A stretch of DNA of 64,000 nt from Akkermansiaceae bacterium (GTDB lineage: Bacteria; Verrucomicrobiota; Verrucomicrobiia; Verrucomicrobiales; Akkermansiaceae): NCBI GenBank assembly GCA_905182405.1, contig CAJJBQ010000002.1:1846483-1910482 (forward strand), written 5' to 3'. A program made the position numbers and the translations under genes. The notes beneath the pieces are model-generated. The model had not been told where the DNA came from. It saw only the letters and a list, made by a program, of their open reading frames with translations, and made no database searches. Below, one piece after another: positions 34,616 to 42,946 of this stretch. Numbering within the stretch: the first letter of the stretch is position 1; each line of letters starts with the position of its first letter.

Positions 34616-35953
34616 CTACTTTCCAATGCAGAAATTGCTGAAGATTTCGCCGAGAATATCCTCGGTATCGACCACTCCCGCAATCTCCCCAATCGCCGAA
34701 AGCGCCTCACGCAGGCTCAAGGATGTGAACTCGGGTTCTTCCCCTTGTTCCATCGAAGAAATAGCGATCTCCAAAGCGGTCCGGGCCCGATCTAAACAAG
34801 CCTGATGGCGGGCATTGACAGCGACCGAATGAACGCCCCAATGAGCCTCATCAAGAGCCAGAATTCGCGCGATTTCTTCCTCCAAATCTTTAAAGCCCTC
34901 CCCCGTCTCACAGGAGATCCGCAGCCCCTCTTGCCCGGCCCAACTGGCATCTTCCTTGTCGCTCTTATTATAAATGACGAGCCACTTGGCCCCTTCTGGT
35001 CGCGAAAAAGAAGAGTCACATCGCGGCTTTGACAGATCGATCACTTCCAGCACCAAATCAGCCCGGGACACTTGAGCGTGAGTCATTTCAATCCCAGTGA
35101 TCTCGATTTCATCGCTCGATTCCCGCACCCCCGCGGTATCGATCAAACGCAAGGGAATGCCGCGCACGTTCACCACTTCTTCAATGGTGTCCCGCGTGGT
35201 TCCTTCGATCGAACTGACAATCGCGCGCTGATAGCCCAGAAGCCGATTCAAAAGTGACGATTTCCCGACATTTGGCTTCCCGTAAATGACCGTTCGCACG
35301 CCCTCCCGAAGAATACGTCCTTGATCGGCTGTCGCGAGCAACCCCGCAATCTTCTCTCGCTGATCGTTCATCCTCATTTGCAGAGCCTCCCCTACGGCCG
35401 GATCAATGTCCTCCTCCGGAAAATCGATATAAGCTTCGAGATGAGCAGTCGCCCCAAGAAGATCCGCCCGGATTTCCTCGCAACGCTGACCCAAGCGCCC
35501 TTCCAGTTGTTCCGTCGCCGATCGCAGCGCCAGCGAAGTCTGGGCCGAAATCAGATCCATCACCGCTTCCGCCTGAGTCAGATCAAGTCGACCATTCAAG
35601 AAAGCCCGCTGGGTAAACTCTCCCGGCTCAGCGGGTCGTGCCCCCGCCTCGATCAAGCGCTCTATGACCTTACGAGTCACCATCACACCGCCATGACCGG
35701 TGAATTCCGCCACATCTTCTCCCGTGTAACTCGCCGGCCCCGAAAAGGTAACCCACAAGCCTTCATCGATCACCAATCCTTCTGCGTCGACAATCGACCG
35801 CAGCCCTACTTTCCTCGCTGGAGGAAGCGCCCTGAAACCAATCACCTTTTGCGCAATCTCACACGACTGCGGCCCCGAAAGCCGAATCAGTGACACCGCT
35901 CCCATCCCTGCTGGGCTGGCAATCGCGACAATCGTGTCTCCGTCCGACGCCAT
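34616..35953 (-). CDS. mnmE: tRNA uridine-5-carboxymethylaminomethyl modification GTPase MnmE
   Basis: With MnmG, modifies U34 of certain tRNAs to (carboxymethyl)aminomethyl-uridine. The 445-residue protein has the complete layout: N-terminal tetrahydrofolate-binding domain (DTIVAIASPAGMGAVSLIRLSG, TFSGPASYTGEDVAEFTGHGG, RPAEPGEFTQRAFLNGRLDLTQAEAVMDLI), central helical domain, inserted G domain with GKPNVGKS (225-232), GTTRDTIEE, DTAGVRES and NKSD, and the invariant C-terminal FCIGK with Cys442. The ATG at 35953 comes 3 bp after the stop of the upstream hypothetical gene. MnmG is not in the window. Confidence 0.98.
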   Translation of the reverse strand: MASDGDTIVAIASPAGMGAVSLIRLSGPQSCEIAQKVIGFRALPPARKVGLRSIVDAEGLVIDEGLWVTFSGPASYTGEDVAEFTGHGGVMVTRKVIERLIEAGARPAEPGEFTQRAFLNGRLDLTQAEAVMDLISAQTSLALRSATEQLEGRLGQRCEEIRADLLGATAHLEAYIDFPEEDIDPAVGEALQMRMNDQREKIAGLLATADQGRILREGVRTVIYGKPNVGKSSLLNRLLGYQRAIVSSIEGTTRDTIEEVVNVRGIPLRLIDTAGVRESSDEIEITGIEMTHAQVSRADLVLEVIDLSKPRCDSSFSRPEGAKWLVIYNKSDKEDASWAGQEGLRISCETGEGFKDLEEEIARILALDEAHWGVHSVAVNARHQACLDRARTALEIAISSMEQGEEPEFTSLSLREALSAIGEIAGVVDTEDILGEIFSNFCIGK

Positions 35954-35956
35954 CGT

Positions 35957-36355
35957 TTAATGAGGACTAGGATCAGCAAGTTTTGAAGTATCACTAAAAT
36001 TTAAAGGGTCGCAGCCGACTCCCAAAAATACCCAGCAGATCACCTTCTCGATTTGTAACTTGGGCTTCACCTCGGAAGACCAGCGCAGACGAAGCGTCGC
36101 GATGCTACCCTTGATCTCTGCTCCAAGCTTATCAGTCCAAGTAAAGCGATCGAGAAGTCTTCCAACTTCAGAATTATTAGCAATCTCACCCGTAATTTGA
36201 TCATCCACAATATAAGCCGCATCGATCATCCGGAAGATACCATTATCAGTATCCTTCAGCGGGGTCGTCGTCGTCGTCGGAAGATTCTCCGGAATCGTAT
36301 TTAGCCCTTGGCAACTACCGCACTGAAATTGCCGCCGACCGAAATCTCCATTCAT
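35957..36355 (-). CDS. Hypothetical protein with N-terminal CxxC motif
   Basis: A 132-residue protein I do not recognise. The N-terminus FQCGSCQGLNTIPENLP resembles half of a zinc ribbon, followed by a Thr-rich linker (TTTTTPLKDTDNG) and a soluble segment (IDAAYIVDDQITGEIANNSEVGRLLDRFTWTD). A further Cys pair (VICWVFLGVGC) lies in a short hydrophobic stretch near the C-terminus. It is placed 34 bp downstream of hisC and 3 bp upstream of mnmE on the same strand, so it is likely translated as part of that operon. A second metal-ligand pair is not obvious, so zinc binding is only a guess. Confidence 0.5.
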   Translation of the reverse strand: MNGDFGRRQFQCGSCQGLNTIPENLPTTTTTPLKDTDNGIFRMIDAAYIVDDQITGEIANNSEVGRLLDRFTWTDKLGAEIKGSIATLRLRWSSEVKPKLQIEKVICWVFLGVGCDPLNFSDTSKLADPSPH

Positions 36356-36389
36356 TCTTACTTAAGTAAACTGAATAACTTGCCCGATG

Positions 36390-37484
36390 TCAACCGACGA
36401 GCAAGGTATCGAGTTCCTTCAGACAACGCTCATTCTGCGATGGCGTCCCGATAGAGATTCTCACCCACTCCGGGAGCCTGTAACCCCGCATCGCTCTGAT
36501 GATCACACCCTTTTTTAAAAGTCCCGCAAACACCCGATCTCCGTCGCCCACATTCACGAGGACAAAATTGGCGACGCTCGGGACGAATTCCCAGCCACGC
36601 TTAGCAAAGGAACTTTGGAAAAACTCCAGTCCAATCCGGTTGTTCTCCACGGTCGCGGCAATGTGCTCCTCATCCTGCATCGACGCTAGAGCTGCCGCTT
36701 GAGCGATGGCATTGGCATTAAAGGGTTGCCTCGCCCGGTTGAGAAGACCCGCAATTGGGGCGGGTGCAAGACCATAACCAATCCGCAGAGCCGAGAGACC
36801 CTGGGCCTTCGAGAAGGTGCGCATGACCACGACATTTTTTCCCGCCTTCACGTGCTTGATGGCATCAGGAGCATCAGGAAGAAATTCAAAATAAGCTTCA
36901 TCGAACACCGCCACGACATGATCGGGAAGACGATCAACAAAGCGGTCAATCTCCTCTTGTCCCACGAGCGTTCCTGTAGGGTTATTCGGGTTCGCAATAA
37001 AAACCAAACGAGTGTCGGGCGTAATGGCATCCGCCATTCCTTCAAGATCATGCACAAATCCGGGATCCGGCACCTCCTTGTAATCAGCTCCAAAAAGAGT
37101 CGCCATGAGCTTGTAGACCACAAAGGCATGCTCAGCGGCGATCAAGGCCACCCCTGGTTTAAGAAAGCTGTGGCAGAGCAGCTCTATAATTTCGTTCGAA
37201 CCGTTGCCAAGGACGACATTGCCAAACTCGACCCCGTGCTTCTCCGCCAGAGCCGCCCGCAATTTATAGCCTCCCCCATCGGGATAAAGGTGCACCTTAG
37301 TAATCTCATTGCGCATCGCCTCCTGCGCACGCGGCGATGGACCCAGCGGATTTTCATTACTAGCCAGCTTGATGATCTCCTCCGGCTTCAGACCCAATTC
37401 ACGGGCCGTTTCCTCGATCGGTTTTCCCGGCTCGTAAGCCACCAAATCACAAACCCACTGATTCGCTGCACGCTCGATTGACAT
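36390..37484 (-). CDS. hisC: Histidinol-phosphate aminotransferase
   Basis: Pyridoxal-phosphate enzyme converting imidazole-acetol phosphate and glutamate to histidinol phosphate. The 364-residue protein has KLASNENPLGPSP near residue 40, LYPDGGGYKLRAALA, LGNGSNEII for cofactor phosphate contact, FIANPNNPTGT (163-173), DEAYFEF (195-201) and the PLP-lysine motif MRTFSKAQGLSALRIGYG with Lys226. It lies 23 bp after ubiE in the minus-strand operon. No other his genes are in the window, so the gene is detached from any histidine cluster. Confidence 0.95.
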   Translation of the reverse strand: MSIERAANQWVCDLVAYEPGKPIEETARELGLKPEEIIKLASNENPLGPSPRAQEAMRNEITKVHLYPDGGGYKLRAALAEKHGVEFGNVVLGNGSNEIIELLCHSFLKPGVALIAAEHAFVVYKLMATLFGADYKEVPDPGFVHDLEGMADAITPDTRLVFIANPNNPTGTLVGQEEIDRFVDRLPDHVVAVFDEAYFEFLPDAPDAIKHVKAGKNVVVMRTFSKAQGLSALRIGYGLAPAPIAGLLNRARQPFNANAIAQAAALASMQDEEHIAATVENNRIGLEFFQSSFAKRGWEFVPSVANFVLVNVGDGDRVFAGLLKKGVIIRAMRGYRLPEWVRISIGTPSQNERCLKELDTLLVG

Positions 37485-37507
37485 ACTCGCAACCTACCGA
37501 GGTAGCT

Positions 37508-38188
37508 TTACTTCGCAAGCCCCGTATAGATGGAAGCAATCCCGGCGCTCAGCGGAATCCACCTGCTCTCCTGAAGTCCGGCAGCGCGAAAAAGATCGAG
37601 CATCGCCTCACCCTTCGGGAACTCTCCGATTGATCCGGCGAGATATTCATAAGCATGACGTTCGCCGGTCAGCGCTCCCGCCATTTTCGGGAGGACCTTA
37701 TTAAGATAGAATTCGTAGGGCTTAGCCAAGATTCCTTCCGGAAGCGAAAAATCGAGCACTAGGAGATGCCCGCCCGGCTTGATAACACGCGACATTTCCT
37801 CCACTGCTTCGGCCCAGTTCGACATATTGCGCAAGCCAAAGGCTGCCGTCACTAACTCAAACTCTCCGTCCTCGAAGGGCAGGTTCATAGCATCTGCCAC
37901 TTGGGTTTCCTTAACCCCACTCGACGTCGCATGCGCCAGCATTTCAGGGCAAAAATCAGTTCCCAACATTCGGGCCTCGGGGCATCGCCGTTGCAGCTCC
38001 AGCGCCAGGTCCCCCGTTCCAGTTGCGACATCCAAAATACTCGCGGGATTCCACGCCTCCACCATACGGCCCACTTTTTTGCGCCAAAGAATATCGGTGC
38101 CCGCACTGAGCACGTGATTGGTGAGCACGTAGCGATCGGCGATCTTAGCAAAGGCACCTTTTACAAAGTTGGGATCTTGTCCGGTCAC
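37508..38188 (-). CDS. ubiE: Demethylmenaquinone/ubiquinone C-methyltransferase UbiE/MenG
   Basis: SAM-dependent methyltransferase of quinone biosynthesis. The 226-residue protein has the UbiE opening FAKIADRYVLTNHVLSAGTDILWRKK, the SAM motif ILDVATGTGDLALEL, GTDFCPEML, the family motif MNLPFEDGEFELVTAAFGLRNM and VIKPGGHLLVLDFSLPEG, plus ERHAYEYLAGSIGEFPKGEAM near the end. In an organism of this type menaquinone is the more likely substrate, which makes it a MenG function, but this is inference. The start follows the GNAT stop by 2 bp and the stop precedes hisC by 23 bp. Confidence 0.95.
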   Translation of the reverse strand: MTGQDPNFVKGAFAKIADRYVLTNHVLSAGTDILWRKKVGRMVEAWNPASILDVATGTGDLALELQRRCPEARMLGTDFCPEMLAHATSSGVKETQVADAMNLPFEDGEFELVTAAFGLRNMSNWAEAVEEMSRVIKPGGHLLVLDFSLPEGILAKPYEFYLNKVLPKMAGALTGERHAYEYLAGSIGEFPKGEAMLDLFRAAGLQESRWIPLSAGIASIYTGLAK

Positions 38189-38190
38189 GA

Positions 38191-38664
38191 TTAAAAAAGC
38201 GGTTCGGGGAGAATATCAACGTAAATCCCAGGATCGCTACCGGGAATTTCCACCGCTCCCACCGCCTTGGCGTAGAACTCTTTAGGACCCACCCCTCCGA
38301 TAAATCCATAGGCGTAACCCAAGTTATGGAGACCTTCGAGAGCTTTCATGAGAAGCGCTTTCCCAATCCCCGTTCCCCGGGCCGCCTCAGAAACACCCGT
38401 CGGGCCAAAGTAAGCCTTATTCGTGGTCTCATAGCAGGCGAAGCCGAGAATCTCTTTATTCCGTGTCGCGATAAAGCAGGTGATCGGTTGCCGCGAGAAG
38501 GCCACCTGAACTTCACTCACCCACTTTGGCGAAAAATGCTCCCTGACGAAATCCTCCACCAAGTGTTTTTCATAGGCCCCAGGCCGCCGTAGGATGATTC
38601 CTGCATCCTCCACATTCTGATACATCTCTGCCGATTTTGGCAGATCGTAAAGCCTTACTAGCAT
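38191..38664 (-). CDS. GNAT-family N-acetyltransferase
   Basis: Start chosen at the ATG at 38664, which has AGGA eight bases upstream; longer starts at 38673 and 38742 would add a hydrophobic N-terminus not seen in such enzymes. The 157-residue product has ILRRPGAYEKHLVEDFVREHF...WVSEVQVAFSRQP, CFIATRNKEILGFACYETTNKAYFGPTGVSEAARGTGIGKALLMKAL and YGFIGGVGPKEFYAKAVGA. EAARGTGIGKALL matches the acetyl-CoA-binding motif A (Q/RxxGxG/A). Substrate is unknown. It is the first gene of the GNAT > ubiE > hisC unit, 2 bp upstream of ubiE. Confidence 0.85.
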   Translation of the reverse strand: MLVRLYDLPKSAEMYQNVEDAGIILRRPGAYEKHLVEDFVREHFSPKWVSEVQVAFSRQPITCFIATRNKEILGFACYETTNKAYFGPTGVSEAARGTGIGKALLMKALEGLHNLGYAYGFIGGVGPKEFYAKAVGAVEIPGSDPGIYVDILPEPLF

Positions 38665-38757
38665 ATCGATCATCCTGACGAAGACTTCCATAAGTACTAT
38701 CGCAATGCCAGCCAAGACCTTAGACAAAGCAGAACCTCTCACCCGCTATCCAAACCA

Positions 38758-38844
38758 ATGAACAAGGCCGGTTGTGACGAATGCGCGGAGCTCTACGATA
38801 CCGCCTTTCACGTCGCAGTCCCATCCACGTTAACGTTAGTTTAG
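38758..38844 (+). pseudogene. Tiny CxxC-containing remnant ORF
   Basis: An ATG-started 28-codon frame, MNKAGCDECAELYDTAFHV.., ending within the 3' end of the ABC exporter gene on the other strand. The CxxC followed by an amphipathic helix resembles short CxECxxLWxxY-type proteins I associate with this phylum, but the normal helical tail is missing. Most likely a truncated remnant; low confidence that it is expressed. Confidence 0.2.
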
Positions 38845-40619
38845 GAAAGAAGCTGCGTCTCCGCCAAAAGGCGATACGTCCCCTGTTGGCTCATGAGTTC
38901 ATCGTGTTTTCCACTTTCAGAAATCCTGCCATCGCTGAGAACCATAATGCGATCCGCACTTTTCACGGTGGCGAGTCGGTGGGCAATGATGACGCTCGTC
39001 CGGCCTTTCATGAGTTCATCGAGCGCTTCCTGCACCAGGCGTTCACTCTCAGAATCAAGCGCACTGGTGGCCTCATCAAGGAGGAGGATTTTCGGATCGG
39101 CCAAAACAGCACGAGCAATCGCAATCCGCTGTCGCTGACCACCACTCAACTTCACTCCCCGAGGTCCCACGAGCGCATCATATCCTTCTGGAAATGCGTC
39201 GATGAAGCCGTGGGCATTCGCCTTCTTAGCCGCCCCGATAATTTCTTCCTCCGAAGCTCCCGGCCTTCCATATTCGATATTTTCACGAATCGAGCCACCG
39301 AAGAGCAGAACTTCCTGAGGCACAACCGCCATGGCCGCCCTACGATCCGTCACGGGAATCTCTGACGCCGCTTTCCCATCAAAGGAGAGCCCACCTTCCT
39401 GACTTTCGTAAAAACCGAGAAGGAGTGAAAAGAGAGTCGATTTACCGGACCCGCTGGGCCCAACCACCGCGACACGTTCGCCTGCGGAGATCTCAAAATT
39501 TACGCCATTCAAGACTTTCGTTTCCGTCCGGGACGGATAAGCGAAGACAAGATCCTTGGCCGCCATCGATCCCGTCAGGGTCGTCGAATCAGAAGTCCGC
39601 TCGTCCTCGATCTCGTAGGCCAAGATTTCACGAATGCGCTCAGTGGCTCCTTGCGTTTTCTGAAGCTGGCCCATGATCTCAGGTAGCGAACCTAGAGAGG
39701 CTCCCACGAAAATACTAAACAAAATAAAGTGGGTCAGCTGAGTCATCGTGATTTCATCTCTCGCCAACATTCCCGCACCGAACCAAACCACGACAGAAAT
39801 CGTCCCGAAGAGAATAAAGATGATGAAGCTGACAAAGGAGGCTCGCGCCTTGGAGCCTCGTAAAGTCACATCTAGAAATCCATCCAACGCAGAGCGATAG
39901 CGGTTCACCTCGAACTCCTCATTCGAATAAGCCTTCACGTCAGCAATCCCCTGAACCGCCTCTTCCGCCACGATATTACTCTTCGCAAGTTGATCCTGGG
40001 CATCCTTCGACCATTTCCGGATCTTCCGCCCCACCACGGCAACGATGAGCACCACGATCGGAATCATTGCCAACATGAAAAGAGAGAGCTTTGCCGAAGC
40101 GATGAAGATAAAAGTGAGCCCGCCAAAAAAGGTCACTGTTTGACGAGCAATTTGAGGAACGGTTGTAATGAGCGTTTCCTGTAAAATTGAGAGGTCCGCG
40201 GAAAAGCGGGAACTGACTTCACCTGTCCGACGTTCCATAAACCAAGCCATGGGTAGACGCACAAGGCGGGCAAAAACATCCTGACGGAGATCACAGAGCG
40301 CGCTTTCTCCCGCCTTGATAAATCCTCGCACCCGCCAGTAGGCCACGAAGGCTTGAACACAAAGGATCGCGAGAAGAGTCATCACGACCCGGTCAATATT
40401 GGCGGCGATATGCGCCGCGTCTCCCCCCTCGCGAAGCGCTTCCTGGGGAGATCCAATCAGCGACCCCAAATAATAGGGGAAAGCGAGGGACAGTCCGCCC
40501 GTGAAAAAAAGAGCGATGACCGAGGGGACAAAGATTTTTTTGTAGGGCCCCAAATAGTGGTAGAGGCCGAATGTTTTCTTCCAATCGATTCCCCGTGATT
40601 TCTTTTTGTCCTTCGGCAC
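38841..40619 (-). CDS. ABC exporter, fused permease-ATPase (MsbA-like)
   Basis: A 592-residue half-transporter that should act as a dimer in the inner membrane. Residues about 30-320 form a six-helix type-I exporter domain (VPSVIALFFTGGLSLAFPYYLG, LLAILCVQAFVAYWRVRG, LPMAWFMERRTGEVSSRFSADL, MLAMIPIVVLIVAVVG, SFIIFILFGTISVVVWFG). The nucleotide-binding domain has Walker A VGPSGSGKST, Q-loop VPQEVLLFGGSIRENI, signature LSGGQRQRIAIARAVL, Walker B ILLLDEATSALDSESE and H-loop IIAHRLATVKSAD. All catalytic motifs are intact. Resemblance to MsbA-type lipid flippases is fair, but with no second copy or linked lpx gene the substrate is unassigned. Confidence 0.9.
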   Translation of the reverse strand: MPKDKKKSRGIDWKKTFGLYHYLGPYKKIFVPSVIALFFTGGLSLAFPYYLGSLIGSPQEALREGGDAAHIAANIDRVVMTLLAILCVQAFVAYWRVRGFIKAGESALCDLRQDVFARLVRLPMAWFMERRTGEVSSRFSADLSILQETLITTVPQIARQTVTFFGGLTFIFIASAKLSLFMLAMIPIVVLIVAVVGRKIRKWSKDAQDQLAKSNIVAEEAVQGIADVKAYSNEEFEVNRYRSALDGFLDVTLRGSKARASFVSFIIFILFGTISVVVWFGAGMLARDEITMTQLTHFILFSIFVGASLGSLPEIMGQLQKTQGATERIREILAYEIEDERTSDSTTLTGSMAAKDLVFAYPSRTETKVLNGVNFEISAGERVAVVGPSGSGKSTLFSLLLGFYESQEGGLSFDGKAASEIPVTDRRAAMAVVPQEVLLFGGSIRENIEYGRPGASEEEIIGAAKKANAHGFIDAFPEGYDALVGPRGVKLSGGQRQRIAIARAVLADPKILLLDEATSALDSESERLVQEALDELMKGRTSVIIAHRLATVKSADRIMVLSDGRISESGKHDELMSQQGTYRLLAETQLLS

Positions 40620-40630
40620 GAGGGAATTGA

Positions 40631-40855
40631 AGCGGGAGGAATCGACTTCGTCAAATCACGATCTTCGAGAACCGCAAGATCGAGTTCCCATTCAGGCAGG
40701 CCAGCGTCCCCTCTAATTCCATCTCTCATCCTGGAAACGACCCCACGACCACGCCCGTCACCCGCAGGGTCATTTCCGCTACCGTCATCGGCTGCTCGGA
40801 CATCACCGTGGGCGTATTGGACTCTCCCGTGCCTGTCACTATTGACTACAATTGA
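40631..40855 (+). pseudogene. C-terminal fragment of an unidentified protein
   Basis: After a TGA at 40628 the plus strand is open for 74 codons (…ITIFENRKIEFPFRQAS…TTPVTRRVISATVIGCSD ITVGVLDSPVPVTIDYN) to a TGA at 40853. Composition and strand-like alternation look like real protein, yet there is no start codon before the coding-looking part and the 5' end abuts the start of the ABC exporter gene. I take it as the tail of a deleted gene; the family is not recognised. Confidence 0.3.
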
Positions 40856-40858
40856 GCC

Positions 40859-41917
40859 CTATGACGTGCGTCCAAGTCCGATTGATTTGCAGTAGGCGAT
40901 ACTGCGCTCGATTTCTCCTAGTTGATAAACTTGCTCCGCCTCCTTTGAGTCAGATTTGTGAGGTCCCTTTTCTTCTCCGCCCTTGGCCCATTTCAAAAAG
41001 GCATCGAGCGACGATGGTTTACCCGCGGGCCAGGCCTTCCAGTATGAATCCTCATTGATCTTAAGCTCACGATTGAAGCCCGAGATCGTTTCAATTTGCA
41101 CCGGCGCATTGGGGCAAAGCTCTGCAAAGCGCAAGAAGTAAGCCTTCCAGTCAACCATCCCCTCCCCCATCGCGGTCCACTGCACCGTCACGCCCTTTTT
41201 ACTCTCCCAAATCTGCGAGTCCCGCAAGCTGGTCGTCAAAACGTAAGGCGCGAGGTTCTCCAGGTTCTCCAACGGCGTTTCCAACGTCCAGACGGCATTG
41301 CCCGCATCCAGGTTGGCTCCTACGAATTCAGGGCCCGCTTTCTCGATGAGGCGCTTTAGTTCGAGCGAGTGCAAATCGCCGGCATGATTTTCGATTGCCA
41401 CCTTGACGCCCAATTCCATCGCCAGGTCCTTGTTGCGCTTAAGCACCTCCACGGTGTCATCGATTCGCGCCTCGATCCCTCCTGGAGTATTTCGGTCCTC
41501 CCCTTTCCCAAGCACCACGCGAAGAACAGGTGAACCGAGGGTCTTAGCGCTGCGGAGCCCCAACTGCAGAAGCTCATCTGCCGTGCCCCACTTGTCTTTA
41601 AAGGAAACCGAGCTGGGACAAATACTCCAAGTACCCAAATAAATCAGGATCCCTTTTTCCTCTGCGTAGCTCTTCACTTCCGCGAGATGGCTTTCCTCAA
41701 GTTTCTCGAATGCATCCAGATCCGTGATAAAAACCGTATCGACTTTCAGCTTCACCGCGTGATCGATGAGTTCCTTGGCCTTCCATCCCATCGCTCGCAC
41801 CGCGAAGTTATCGTAGCCCAGAAGAAGCTTCTGTGATTCTTCTAAATCCGATTGTTTGGAACATGCGCTCAGCGCCGTCAGGGCCATCGATCCACCAAGG
41901 AAGTCTCTGCGTTTCAT
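40859..41917 (-). CDS. Tat-exported sugar phosphate isomerase/epimerase-type TIM-barrel lipoprotein
   Basis: The ATG at 41917 (352 residues) begins with a twin-arginine-type leader KRRDFLGGSMALTALSAC that also ends in a lipobox Cys; the longer frame from 41941 only adds eight residues. The body is a xylose-isomerase-like/AP-endonuclease-2 TIM barrel: GVKVAIENHAGD supplies a Glu/His metal site, VGANLDAGNAVW the Asp, SLRDSQIW and QIETISGFNREL the last strands with Glu. Related exported isomerase/epimerase proteins are numerous in Planctomycetota and Verrucomicrobiota and are thought to act on carbohydrates. It is divergent from the L,D-transpeptidase-like gene at 41979. Confidence 0.85.
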   Translation of the reverse strand: MKRRDFLGGSMALTALSACSKQSDLEESQKLLLGYDNFAVRAMGWKAKELIDHAVKLKVDTVFITDLDAFEKLEESHLAEVKSYAEEKGILIYLGTWSICPSSVSFKDKWGTADELLQLGLRSAKTLGSPVLRVVLGKGEDRNTPGGIEARIDDTVEVLKRNKDLAMELGVKVAIENHAGDLHSLELKRLIEKAGPEFVGANLDAGNAVWTLETPLENLENLAPYVLTTSLRDSQIWESKKGVTVQWTAMGEGMVDWKAYFLRFAELCPNAPVQIETISGFNRELKINEDSYWKAWPAGKPSSLDAFLKWAKGGEEKGPHKSDSKEAEQVYQLGEIERSIAYCKSIGLGRTS

Positions 41918-41978
41918 GGCCTCCAGTTTTCCAATTGACACGGCACAAGCAAGCTTCTCTTTGACGCTTTTTCATCGA

Positions 41979-42704
41979 ATGAACCGCCGCTCACTTTCCC
42001 TCCTCTTCTTCATCCTCGCCATCAGCGCAGGATGGTATTTCATCTTCGGCATGAACGTGCAAACCGACCGCGACCGGGCGGCGGCCAAAAATGTCACTCC
42101 TTTGTTAGAGGAGGATCTCACCACCAAAGGCCTCAAATTGGGCGCACCCGTTTTCATTCGTGCCTTTAAAGAAGAACGCAAAGTCGAACTCTGGATCCAG
42201 GAAACTGGCAAAAAAACCTTCGCTCTTTTCCGAACCTACCGCGTTGCCGCTTCCTCCGGGGACCTGGGCCCCAAATTTGCCGAAGGCGACCGTCAGGTTC
42301 CCGAGGGCTTTTACTTCGTGCCTCCCAGCCAAATGAATCCCAACAGCCGCTTCCACCTTGCCTTCAATGTGGGCTATCCTAACGCCTACGACCGCGCGCA
42401 TGGCCGACACGGAACCGCCATCATGATCCATGGGTCCGAAGTCTCCACCGGCTGCCTCGCGATGACCGATCCCAAGATCGAAGAAATCTACACCCTTTGC
42501 GACGCCGCCCATCGTGGGGGCCAAAAGTTCTTCCTCGTTCACCTTTTCCCCTTCCGCATGAACAGCGAAAGGATGTTCCTGGCCCGCGACAGCCCATGGT
42601 ATTCCTTCTGGAAAAACCTCGAAACCGGCTACCAATGGTTTGAGCAAAAGAAGATTCCCCCAAATGCCACCGTGCAGGACAAAAAATACCACTTTGGAGA
42701 TTAA
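41979..42704 (+). CDS. L,D-transpeptidase-like (YkuD/YafK) exported protein
   Basis: Start at the ATG at 41979 gives 241 residues beginning with a signal peptide/anchor (RRSLSLLFFILAISAGWYFIFG); the frame extends upstream to 41856 but that part overlaps the divergent gene's 5' end and lacks sense. The catalytic motif of L,D-transpeptidases, HGSxxSxGC, is complete as HGSEVSTGC (151-159) with nucleophile Cys159 and a preceding His. The PEGFYFVPPSQMNPNSRFHLAFNVGYPNAYDRAHGR block places it with YafK-type murein L,D-transpeptidase/endopeptidase proteins. Probably periplasmic, modifying peptidoglycan cross-links or lipoprotein attachment. Confidence 0.88.
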   Translation: MNRRSLSLLFFILAISAGWYFIFGMNVQTDRDRAAAKNVTPLLEEDLTTKGLKLGAPVFIRAFKEERKVELWIQETGKKTFALFRTYRVAASSGDLGPKFAEGDRQVPEGFYFVPPSQMNPNSRFHLAFNVGYPNAYDRAHGRHGTAIMIHGSEVSTGCLAMTDPKIEEIYTLCDAAHRGGQKFFLVHLFPFRMNSERMFLARDSPWYSFWKNLETGYQWFEQKKIPPNATVQDKKYHFGD

Positions 42705-42946
42705 AGCGGTCTCAGTCTGGTCCTCTACCCTCTGCCATTCGTAGTCCAGACTTGTTGATACTACTACTTTCGTAAGGCGTATTGCTGACTCTGCACTTCT
42801 GACACGTATTGACCATAGCAACCCTTTTAAAGGCGCAGGCTAAGTATCGCTACTGAAAGAAAATCACTCTCCAAAATAACTTCTCAGCGCAAAAAGTGAG
42901 AGTAGTCCGCTTGCCCACTCGTAGAGGATCGGTAAGATCTCCCCAC

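Noticed and set aside
41856..41978. Upstream extension of the L,D-transpeptidase-like gene
   Set aside because: It overlaps the divergent gene's start and the natural signal peptide begins at 41979.
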